From: Membranipora membranacea
Lineage: Eukaryota; Bryozoa; Gymnolaemata; Cheilostomatida; Membraniporidae
Reading direction: 5' to 3'
DNA length: 64,000 bases
NCBI GenBank assembly: GCA_914767715.1
Contig: OU612066.1
Location: forward strand, 19,070,283 to 19,134,282
This document shows positions 10,671-22,219 of this stretch, piece by piece (positions within the stretch are counted from its first letter, which is position 1; each line of letters begins with the position of its first letter). The position numbers and the translations under genes are program-made. The notes beneath the pieces are model-generated. The model was not told where the DNA came from, did no database searches, and saw only the letters and a program-made list of their open reading frames with translations.

Positions 10671-11414
10671 TTGAGCATCTTGGTGAAAAAAATGCGCATT
10701 TTGAAAAAACTTTCAAATTTCAAACTGAAACACTTATTCAGACTCAGCTTTTCGCTGCGAGTCTTTTGCCGCAAACATCGGGACGATCGGACCAAAATTG
10801 GCGAAGTTATAGCGAAAAAAGTCGTAAAATCGGGCGAAAGTGTTTATCTCACCGAGTTGAGCATCTTGGTGAAAAAAATGCGCATTTTGAAAAAACTTTC
10901 AAATTTCAAACTGAAACACTTATTCAGACTCAGCTTTTCGCTGCGAGTCTTTTGCCGCAAACATCGGGACGATCGGACCGAAATTGGCGAAGTTATAGCG
11001 AAAAAAGTCGTAAAATCGCGCGAAAGTGTTTATCTCACTGAGTTGAGCATCTTGGTGAAAAAAATGCGCATTTTGAAAAAACTTTCAAATTTCAAACTGA
11101 AACACTTATTCAGACTCAGCTTTTCGCTGCGAGTCTTTTGCCGCAAACATCGGGACGATCGGACCAAAATTGGCGAAGTTATAGCGAAAAAAGTCGTAAA
11201 ATCGGGCGAAAGTGTTTATCTCACCGAGTTGAGCATCTTGGTGAAAAAAATGCGCATTTTGAAAAAACTTTCAAATTTCAAACTGAAACACTTATTCAGA
11301 CTCAGCTTTTCGCTGCGAGTCTTTTGCCGCAAACATCGGGACGATCGGACCGAAATTGGCGAAGTTATAGCGAAAAAAGTCGTAAAATCGCGCGAAAGTG
11401 TTTATCTCACTGAG
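10671..11414 (+). repeat. 372-bp dimer, tandemly duplicated
   Basis: 10671-11042 and 11043-11414 match at every diagnostic position: CGCAAACATCGG in all four monomers, ATCGGGCGAAAG plus CTCACCGAG in the first of each pair, and ACCGAAATTGG in the second. With TTCAGACTCAG in place of TTCTGACTCAG, one frame stays open over 10671-11600 (309 codons); I regard that as repeat-derived and not a gene. Confidence 0.93.
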
Positions 11415-12539
11415 TTGAGCATCTTGGTGAAAAAAAATGCGCATTTTGAAAAAACTTTCAAATTTCAAATTGAAACACTTATTCTGACTCAGTTTCTCGC
11501 TGCGAGTCTTTTGCCGCAAATATCGGGACGATCGGACCAAAATTGGCGAAGTTATAGCGAAAAAAGTCGTAAAATCGCGCGAAAGTGTTTATCTCACTGA
11601 GTTGAGCATCTTGGTGAAAAAAATGCGCATTTTGAAAAAACTTTCAAATTTCAAATTGAAACACTTATTCTGACTCAGTTTTTCGCTGCGAGTCTTTTGG
11701 CGCAAATATCGGGACGATCGGACCAAAATTGGCGAAGTTATAGCGAAAAAAGTCGTAAAATCGCGCGAAAGTGTTTATCTCACTGAGTTGAGCATCTTGG
11801 TGAAAAAAATGCGCATTTTGAAAAAACTTTCAAATTTCAAACTGAAACACTTATTCAGACTCAGCTTTTCGCTGCGAGTCTTTTGCCGCAAATATCGGGA
11901 CGATCGGACCAAAATTGGCGAAGTTATAGCGAAAAAAGTCGTAAAATCGCGCGAAAGTGTTTATCTCACTGAGTTGAGCATCTTGGTGAAAAAAAAAATG
12001 CTCATTTTAAAAAAACTTTCAAATTTCAAATTGAAACACTTATTCTGACTCAGTTTCTCGCTGCGAGTCTTTTGCCGCAAATATCGGGACGATCGGACCA
12101 AAATTGGCGAAGTTATAGCGAAAAAAGTCGTAAAAACGCGCGAAAGTGTTTATCTCACTGAGTTGAGCATCTTGGTGAAAAAAATGCGCATTTTGAAAAA
12201 ACTTTCAAATTTCAAATTGAAACACTTATTCTGACTCAGTTTCTCGCTGCGAGTCTTTTGCCGCAAATATCGGGACGATCGGACCAACATTGGCGAAGTT
12301 ATAGCGAAAAAAGTCGTAAAAACGCGCGAAAGTGTTTATCTCACTGAGTTGAGCATCTTGGTGAAAAAAATGCGCAGTTTGAAAAAACTTTCAAATTTCA
12401 AATTGAAACACTTATTCTGACTCAGTTTCTCGCTGCGAGTCTTTTGCCGCAAATATCGGGACGATCGGACCAAAATTGGCGAAGTTATAGCGAAAAAAGT
12501 CGTAAAAACGCGCGAAAGTGTTTATCTCACTGAGTTGAG

Positions 12540-15000
12540 CATCTTGGTGAAAAAAATGCGCATTTTGAAAATACTTTCAAATTTCAAATTGAAACACTTA
12601 TTCTGACTCAGTTTCTCGCTGCGAGTCTTTTGCCGCAAATATCGGGACGATCGGACCAACATTGGCGAAGTTATAGCGAAAAAAGTCGTAAAAACGCGCG
12701 AAAGTGTTTATCTCACTGAGTTGAGCATCTTGGTGAAAAAAATGCGCATTTTGAAAAAACTTTCAAATTTCAAATTGAAACACTTATTCTGACTCAGTTT
12801 CTCGCTGCGAGTCTTTTGCCGCAAATATCGGGACGATCGGACCAAAATTGGCGAAGTTATAGCGAAAAAAGTCGTAAAATCGCGCGAAAGTGTTTATCTC
12901 ACTGAGTTGACCATCTTGGTGAAAAAAATGCGCATTTTGAAAAAACTTTCAAATTTCAAATTGAAACAACTATTCTGACTCGGTTTCTCGCTGCGAGTCT
13001 TTTGCCGCAAATATCGGGACGATCGGACCAAAATTGGCGAAGTTATAGCGAAAAAAGTCGTAAAATCGCGTGAAAGTGTTTATCTCACTGAGTTCAGCAT
13101 CTTGGTGAAAAAAATGCGCATTTTGAAAAAACTTTCAAATTTCAAATTGAAACACTTATTCTGACTCAGTTTCTCGCTGCGAGTCTTTTGCCGCAAATAT
13201 CGGGACGATCGGACCAAAATTGGCGAAGTTATAGCGAAAAAAGTCGTAAAATCGCGCGAAAGTGTTTATCTCACTGAGTTGAGCATCTTGGTGAAAAAAA
13301 TGCGCATTTTGAAAAAACTTTCAAATTTCAAATTGAAACACTTATTCTGACTCAGTTTCTCGCTGCGAGTCTTTTGCCGGAAATATCGGGACGATCGGAC
13401 TAAAATTGGCGAAGTTATAGCGAAAAAAGTCGTAAAATCGCGCGAAAGTGTTTATCACACTGAGTTGAGCATCTTGGTGAAAAAAATGCGCATTTTGAAA
13501 AAACTTTCAAATTTCAAATTGAAACACTTATTCTGACTCAGTTTCTCGCTGCGAGTCTTTTGCCGCAAATATCGGGACGATCGGACCAAAATTGGCGAAG
13601 TTATAGCGAAAAAAGTCGTAAAATCGCGCGAAAGTGTTTATCTCACTGAGTTGAGCATCTTGGTGAAAAAAATGCGCATTTTGAAAAAACTTTCAAATTT
13701 CAAATTGAAACACTTATTCTGACTCAGTTTCTCGCTGCGAGTCTTTTGCCGGAAATATCGGGACGATCGGACCAAAATTGGCGAAGTTATAGCGAAAAAA
13801 GTCGTAAAATCGCGCGAAAGTGTTTATCTCACTGAGTTGAGCATCTTGGTGAAAAAAATGCGCATTTTGAAAAACTTTCAAATTTCAAATTGAAACACTT
13901 ATTCTGACTCAGTTTCTCGCTGCGAGTCTTTTGCCGCAAATATCGGGACGATCAGACCAAAATTGGCGAAGTTATAGCGAAAGAAGTCGTAAAATCGCGC
14001 GAAAGTGTTTATCTCACTGAGTTGAGCATCTTGGTGAAAAAAATGCGCATTTTGAAAAAACTTTCAAATTTCAAATTGAAACACTTATTCTGACTCAGTT
14101 TCTCGCTGCGAGTCTTTTGCCGCAAATATCGGGACGATCGGACCAACATTGGCGAAGTTATAGCGAAAAAAGTCGTAAAAACGCGCGAAAGTGTTTATCT
14201 CACTGAGTTGAGCATCTTGGTGAAAAAAATGCGCATTTTGAAAAAACTTTCAAATTTCAAATTGAAACACTTATTCTGACTCAGTTTCTCGCTGCGAGTC
14301 TTTTGCCGCAAATATCGGGACGATCGGACCAAAATTGGCGAAGTTATAGCGAAAAAAGTCGTAAAAACGCGCGAAAGTGTTTATCTCACTGAGTTGAGCA
14401 TCTTGGTGAAAAAAATGCGCATTTTAAAAAAATAACTTTCAAATTTCAAACTGAAACACTTATTCAGACTCAGTTTCTCGCTGCGAGTCTTTTGCCGCAA
14501 ATATCGGGACGATCGGACCAACATTGGCGAAGTTATAGCGAAAAAAGTCGTAAAAACGCGCGAAAGTGTTTATCTCACTGAGTTGAGCATCTTGGTGAAA
14601 AAAATGCGCATTTTGAAAAAACGTTCAAATTTCAAATTGAAACACTTATTCTGACTCAGTTTCTCGCTGCGAGTCTTTTGCCGCAAATATCGGGACGATC
14701 GGACCAAAATTGGCGAAGTTATAGCGAAAAAAGTCGTAAAATCGCGCGAAAGTGTTTATCCACTGAGTTGACCATCTTGGTGAAAAAAATGCGCATTTTG
14801 AAAAAACTTTCAAATTTCAAATTGAAACAATTATTCTGACTCGGTTTCTCGCTGCGAGTCTTTTGCCGCAAATATCGGGACGATCGGACCAAAATTGGCG
14901 AAGTTATAGCGAGAAAAGTCGTAAAATCGCGTGAAAGTGTTTATCTCACTGAGTTCAGCATCTTGGTGAAAAAAAATGCGGATTTTGAAAAAACTTTCAA
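12540..15000 (+). repeat. Higher-order cassette, copy 1
   Basis: Ordered diagnostic monomers: GAAAATACTTTC (12567), GTTGACCATC (12906) with AACAACTATTCTGACTCGG, GTTCAGCATC (13093), CCGGAAATATC with ACTAAAATT (13378), TTATCACACTG (13454), CAGACCAAAATT with GAAAGAAGTC (13954), ACCAACATT (14144 and 14520), AAAAACGTTC (14617), a second GTTGACCATC (14767) with AACAATTATTC, GAGAAAAGTC (14909) and GTTCAGCATC (14952). The two GTTGACC monomers are 10 units apart. This copy alone has an extra CCGGAAATATC monomer (about 13750) and a monomer with TTTTAAAAAAATAAC (14422). Confidence 0.88.
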
Positions 15001-15049
15001 ATTTCAAATTGAAACACTTATTCTGACTCAGTTTCTCGCTGCGAGTCTT

Positions 15050-18000
15050 TTGCCGCAAATATCGGGACGATCGGACCAAAATTGGCGAAGTTATAGCGAA
15101 AAAAGTCGTAAAAACGCGCGAAAGTGTTTATCTCACTGAGTTGAGCATCTTGGTGAAAAAAATGCGCATTTTGAAAAAACTTTCAAATTTCAAATTGAAA
15201 CACTTATTCTGACTCAGTTTCTCGCTGCGAGTCTTTTGCCGGAAATATCGGGACGATCGGACTAAAATTGGCGAAGTTATAGCGAAAAAAGTCGTAAAAT
15301 CGCGCGAAAGTGTTTATCACACTGAGTTGAGCATCTTGGTGAAAAAAATGCGCATTTTGAAAAAACTTTCAAATTTCAAATTGAAACACTTATTCTGACT
15401 CAGTTTCTCGCTGCGAGTCTTTTGCCGCAAATATCGGGACGATCGGACCAAAATTGGCGAAGTTATAGCGAAAAAAGTCGTAAAATCGGGGCGAAAGTGT
15501 TTATCTCACCGAGTTGAGCATCTTGGTGAAAAAAATGCGCATTTTGAAAAAACTTTCAAATTTCAAACTGAAACACTTATTCAGACTCAGCTTTTCGCTG
15601 CGAGTCTTTTGCCGCAAACATCGGGACGATCGGACCGAAATTGGCGAAGTTATAGCGAAAAAAGTCGTAAAATCGCGCGAAAGTGTTTATCTCACTGAGT
15701 TGAGCATCTTGGTGAAAAAAATGCGCATTTTGAAAAAACTTTCAAATTTCAAATTGAAACACTTATTCTGACTCAGCTTTTCGCTGCGAGTCTTTTGCCG
15801 CAAATATCGGGACGATCGGACCAAAATTGGCGAAGTTATAGCGAAAAAAGTCGTAAAATCGCGCGAAAGTGTTTATCTCACTGAGTTGAGCATCTTGGTG
15901 AAAAAAATGCGCATTTTGAAAAAACTTTCAAATTTCAAATTGAAACACTTATTCTGACTCAGTTTCTCGCTGCGAGTCTTTTGCCGCAAATATCGGGACG
16001 ATCGGACCAAAATTGGCGAAGTTATAGCGAAAAAAGTCGTAAATCGCGCGAAAGTGTTTATCTCACTGAGTTGAGCATCTTGGTGAAAAAAATGCGCATT
16101 TTGAAAAAACTTTCAAATTTCAAATTGAAACACTTATTCTGACTCAGTTTTTCGCTGCGAGTCTTTTGGCGCAAATATCGGGACGATCGGACCAAAATTG
16201 GCGAAGTTATAGCGAAAAAAGTCGTAAAATCGCGCGAAAGTGTTTATCTCACTGAGTTGAGCATCTTGGTGAAAAAAATGCGCATTTTGAAAAAACTTTC
16301 AAATTTCAAACTGAAACACTTATTCAGACTCAGTTTCTCGCTGCGAGTCTTTTGCCGCAAATATCGGGACGATCGGACAAAAATTGGCGAAGTTATAGCG
16401 AAAAAAGTCGTAAAATCGCGCGAAAGTGTTTATCTCACTGAGTTGACCATCTTGGTGAAAAAAATGCGCATTTTGAAAAAACTTTCAAATTTCAAATTGA
16501 AACAATTATTCTGACTCGGTTTCTCGCTGCGAGTCTTTTGCCGCAAATATCGGGACGATCGGACCAAAATTGGCGAAGTTATAGCGAGAAAAGTCGTAAA
16601 ATCGCGTGAAAGTGTTTATCTCACTGAGTTCAGCATCTTGGTGAAAAAAATGCGGATTTTGAAAAAACTTTCAAATTTCAAATTGAAACACTTATTCTGA
16701 CTCAGTTTCTCGCTGCGAGTCTTTTGCCGCAAATATCGGGACGATCGGACCAAAATTGGCGAAGTTATAGCGAAAAAAGTCGTAAAAACGCGCGAAAGTG
16801 TTTATCTCACTGAGTTGAGCATCTTGGTGAAAAAAATGCGCATTTTGAAAAAACTTTCAAATTTCAAATTGAAACACTTATTCTGACTCAGTTTCTCGCT
16901 GCGAGTCTTTTGCCGGAAATATCGGGACGATCGGACTAAAATTGGCGAAGTTATAGCGAAAAAAGTCGTAAAATCGCGCGAAAGTGTTTATCACACTGAG
17001 TTGAGCATCTTGGTGAAAAAAATGCGCATTTTGAAAAAACTTTCAAATTTCAAATTGAAACACTTATTCTGACTCAGTTTCTCGCTGCGAGTCTTTTGCC
17101 GCAAATATCGGGACGATCGGACCAAAATTGGCGAAGTTATAGCGAAAAAAGTCGTAAAATCGGGCGAAAGTGTTTATCTCACCGAGTTGAGCATCTTGGT
17201 GAAAAAAATGCGCATTTTGAAAAAACTTTCAAATTTCAAACTGAAACACTTATTCAGACTCAGCTTTTCGCTGCGAGTCTTTTGCCGCAAACATCGGGAC
17301 GATCGGACCGAAATTGGCGAAGTTATAGCGAAAAAAGTCGTAAAATCGCGCGAAAGTGTTTATCTCACTGAGTTGAGCATCTTGGTGAAAAAAATGCGCA
17401 TTTTGAAAAAACTTTCAAATTTCAAATTGAAACACTTATTCTGACTCAGCTTTTCGCTGCGAGTCTTTTGCCGCAAATATCGGGACGATCGGACCAAAAT
17501 TGGCGAAGTTATAGCGAAAAAAGTCGTAAAATCGCGCGAAAGTGTTTATCTCACTGAGTTGAGCATCTTGGTGAAAAAAATGCGCATTTTGAAAAAACTT
17601 TCAAATTTCAAATTGAAACACTTATTCTGACTCAGTTTCTCGCTGCGAGTCTTTTGCCGCAAATATCGGGACGATCGGACCAAAATTGGCGAAGTTATAG
17701 CGAAAAAAGTCGTAAAATCGCGCGAAAGTGTTTATCTCACTGAGTTGAGCATCTTGGTGAAAAAAATGCGCATTTTGAAAAAACTTTCAAATTTCAAATT
17801 GAAACACTTATTCTGACTCAGTTTTTCGCTGCGAGTCTTTTGGCGCAAATATCGGGACGATCGGACCAAAATTGGCGAAGTTATAGCGAAAAAAGTCGTA
17901 AAATCGCGCGAAAGTGTTTATCTCACTGAGTTGAGCATCTTGGTGAAAAAAATGCGCATTTTGAAAAAACTTTCAAATTTCAAACTGAAACACTTATTCA

Positions 18001-21000
18001 GACTCAGCTTTTCGCTGCGAGTCTTTTGCCGCAAATATCGGGACGATCGGACCAAAATTGGCGAAGTTATAGCGAAAAAAGTCGTAAAATCGCGCGAAAG
18101 TGTTTATCTCACTGAGTTGAGCATCTTGGTGAAAAAAAAATGCTCATTTTAAAAAAACTTTCAAATTTCAAATTGAAACACTTATTCTGACTCAGTTTCT
18201 CGCTGCGAGTCTTTTGCCGCAAATATCGGGACGATCGGACCAAAATTGGCGAAGTTATAGCGAAAAAAGTCGTAAAAACGCGCGAAAGTGTTTATCTCAC
18301 TGAGTTGAGCATCTTGGTGAAAAAAATGCGCATTTTGAAAAAACTTTCAAATTTCAAATTGAAACACTTATTCTGACTCAGTTTCTCGCTGCGAGTCTTT
18401 TGCCGCAAATATCGGGACGATCGGACCAACATTGGCGAAGTTATAGCGAAAAAAGTCGTAAAAACGCGCGAAAGTGTTTATCTCACTGAGTTGAGCATCT
18501 TGGTGAAAAAAATGCGCAGTTTGAAAAAACTTTCAAATTTCAAATTGAAACACTTATTCTGACTCAGTTTCTCGCTGCGAGTCTTTTGCCGCAAATATCG
18601 GGACGATCGGACCAAAATTGGCGAAGTTATAGCGAAAAAAGTCGTAAAAACGCGCGAAAGTGTTTATCTCACTGAGTTGAGCATCTTGGTGAAAAAAATG
18701 CGCATTTTGAAAAAACTTTCAAATTTCAAATTGAAACACTTATTCTGACTCAGTTTCTCGCTGCGAGTCTTTTGCCGGAAATATCGGGACGATCGGACTA
18801 AAATTGGCGAAGTTATAGCGAAAAAAGTCGTAAAATCGCGCGAAAGTGTTTATCACACTGAGTTGAGCATCTTGGTGAAAAAAATGCGCATTTTGAAAAA
18901 ACTTTCAAATTTCAAATTGAAACACTTATTCTGACTCAGTTTCTCGCTGCGAGTCTTTTGCCGCAAATATCGGGACGATCGGACCAAAATTGGCGAAGTT
19001 ATAGCGAAAAAAGTCGTAAAATCGGGCGAAAGTGTTTATCTCACCGAGTTGAGCATCTTGGTGAAAAAAATGCGCATTTTGAAAAAACTTTCAAATTTCA
19101 AACTGAAACACTTATTCAGACTCAGCTTTTCGCTGCGAGTCTTTTGCCGCAAACATCGGGACGATCGGACCGAAATTGGCGAAGTTATAGCGAAAAAAGT
19201 CGTAAAATCGCGCGAAAGTGTTTATCTCACTGAGTTGAGCATCTTGGTGAAAAAAATGCGCATTTTGAAAAAACTTTCAAATTTCAAATTGAAACACTTA
19301 TTCTGACTCAGCTTTTCGCTGCGAGTCTTTTGCCGCAAATATCGGGACGATCGGACCAAAATTGGCGAAGTTATAGCGAAAAAAGTCGTAAAATCGCGCG
19401 AAAGTGTTTATCTCACTGAGTTGAGCATCTTGGTGAAAAAAATGCGCATTTTGAAAAAACTTTCAAATTTCAAATTGAAACACTTATTCTGACTCAGTTT
19501 CTCGCTGCGAGTCTTTTGCCGCAAATATCGGGACGATCGGACAAAAATTGGCGAAGTTATAGCGAAAAAAGTCGTAAAATCGCGCGAAAGTGTTTATCTC
19601 ACTGAGTTGAGCATCTTGGTGAAAAAAATGCGCATTTTGAAAAAACTTTCAAATTTCAAATTGAAACACTTATTCTGACTCAGTTTTTCGCTGCGAGTCT
19701 TTTGGCGCAAATATCGGGACGATCGGACCAAAATTGGCGAAGTTATAGCGAAAAAAGTCGTAAAATCGCGCGAAAGTGTTTATCTCACTGAGTTGAGCAT
19801 CTTGGTGAAAAAAATGCGCATTTTGAAAAAACTTTCAAATTTCAAACTGAAACACTTATTCAGACTCAGTTTCTCGCTGCGAGTCTTTTGCCGCAAATAT
19901 CGGGACGATCGGACAAAAATTGGCGAAGTTATAGCGAAAAAAGTCGTAAAATCGCGCGAAAGTGTTTATCTCACTGAGTTGACCATCTTGGTGAAAAAAA
20001 TGCGCATTTTGAAAAAACTTTCAAATTTCAAATTGAAACAATTATTCTGACTCGGTTTCTCGCTGCGAGTCTTTTGCCGCAAATATCGGGACGATCGGAC
20101 CAAAATTGGCGAAGTTATAGCGAGAAAAGTCGTAAAATCGCGTGAAAGTGTTTATCTCACTGAGTTCAGCATCTTGGTGAAAAAAATGCGGATTTTGAAA
20201 AAACTTTCAAATTTCAAATTGAAACACTTATTCTGACTCAGTTTCTCGCTGCGAGTCTTTTGCCGCAAATATCGGGACGATCGGACCAAAATTGGCGAAG
20301 TTATAGCGAAAAAAGTCGTAAAAACGCGCGAAAGTGTTTATCTCACTGAGTTGAGCATCTTGGTGAAAAAAATGCGCATTTTGAAAAAACTTTCAAATTT
20401 CAAATTGAAACACTTATTCTGACTCAGTTTCTCGCTGCGAGTCTTTTGCCGGAAATATCGGGACGATCGGACTAAAATTGGCGAAGTTATAGCGAAAAAA
20501 GTCGTAAAATCGCGCGAAAGTGTTTATCACACTGAGTTGAGCATCTTGGTGAAAAAAATGCGCATTTTGAAAAAACTTTCAAATTTCAAATTGAAACACT
20601 TATTCTGACTCAGTTTCTCGCTGCGAGTCTTTTGCCGCAAATATCGGGACGATCGGACCAAAATTGGCGAAGTTATAGCGAAAAAAGTCGTAAAATCGGG
20701 CGAAAGTGTTTATCTCACCGAGTTGAGCATCTTGGTGAAAAAAATGCGCATTTTGAAAAAACTTTCAAATTTCAAACTGAAACACTTATTCAGACTCAGC
20801 TTTTCGCTGCGAGTCTTTTGCCGCAAACATCGGGACGATCGGACCGAAATTGGCGAAGTTATAGCGAAAAAAGTCGTAAAATCGCGCGAAAGTGTTTATC
20901 TCACTGAGTTGAGCATCTTGGTGAAAAAAATGCGCATTTTGAAAAAACTTTCAAATTTCAAATTGAAACACTTATTCTGACTCAGCTTTTCGCTGCGAGT

Positions 21001-22120
21001 CTTTTGCCGCAAATATCGGGACGATCGGACCAAAATTGGCGAAGTTATAGCGAAAAAAGTCGTAAAATCGCGCGAAAGTGTTTATCTCACTGAGTTGAGC
21101 ATCTTGGTGAAAAAAATGCGCATTTTGAAAAAACTTTCAAATTTCAAATTGAAACACTTATTCTGACTCAGTTTCTCGCTGCGAGTCTTTTGCCGCAAAT
21201 ATCGGGACGATCGGACTAAAATTGGCGAAGTTATAGCGAAAAAAGTCGTAAAATCGCGCGAAAGTGTTTATCTCACTGAGTTGAGCATCTTGGTGAAAAA
21301 AATGCGCATTTTGAAAAAACTTTCAAATTTCAAATTGAAACACTTATTCTGACTCAGTTTATCGCTGCGAGTCTTTTGGCGCAAATATCGGGACGATCGG
21401 ACCAAAATTGGCGAAGTTATAGCGAAAAAAGTCGTAAAATCGCGCGAAAGTGTTTATCTCACTGAGTTGAGCATCTTGGTGAAAAAAATGCGCATTTTGA
21501 AAAAACTTTCAAATTTCAAACTGAAACACTTATTCAGACTCAGCTTTTCGCTGCGAGTCTTTTGCCGCAAATATCGGGACGATCGGACCAAAATTGGCGA
21601 AGTTATAGCGAAAAAAGTCGTAAAATCGCGCGAAAGTGTTTATCTCACTGAGTTGAGCATCTTGGTGAAAAAAAAATGCTCATTTTAAAAAAACTTTCAA
21701 ATTTCAAATTGAAACACTTATTCTGACTCAGTTTCTCGCTGCGAGTCTTTTGCCGCAAATATCGGGACGATCGGACCAAAATTGGCGAAGTTATAGCGAA
21801 AAAAGTCGTAAAAACGCGCGAAAGTGTTTATCTCACTGAGTTGAGCATCTTGGTGAAAAAAATGCGCATTTTGAAAAAACTTTCAAATTTCAAATTGAAA
21901 CACTTATTCTGACTCAGTTTCTCGCTGCGAGTCTTTTGCCGCAAATATCGGGACGATCGGACCAACATTGGCGAAGTTATAGCGAAAAAAGTCGTAAAAA
22001 CGCGCGAAAGTGTTTATCTCACTGAGTTGAGCATCTTGGTGAAAAAAATGCGCAGTTTGAAAAAACTTTCAAATTTCAAATTGAAACACTTATTCTGACT
22101 CAGTTTCTCGCTGCGAGTCT
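15050..22120 (+). repeat. 3536-bp (19-monomer) tandem duplication
   Basis: The ordered markers of about 15.05-18.59 kb recur 3536 bp downstream in about 18.59-22.12 kb: CCGGAAATATC with ACTAAAATT (15239 and 18776), CTCACCGAG (15508 and 19043; 17180 and 20717), GGCGCAAATA (16168 and 19704; 17842 and 21378), GTTGACCATC (16443 and 19979), GCGGATTTTG (about 16650 and 20186), the extended poly-A with ATGCTCATTTT (18132 and 21668), and GCGCAGTTTG (18516 and 22052). Each unit contains a 9-monomer and a 10-monomer sub-block that both begin with the CTCACCGAG monomer. Only a few private differences are visible, for example ATCGGGGCG at 15486 and GACAAAAATT at 19541. Confidence 0.9.
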
Positions 22121-22219
22121 TTTGCCGCAAATATCGGGACGATCGGACCAAAATTGGCGAAGTTATAGCGAAAAAAGTCGTAAAAACGCGCGAAAGTGTT
22201 TATCTCACTGAGTTGAGCA

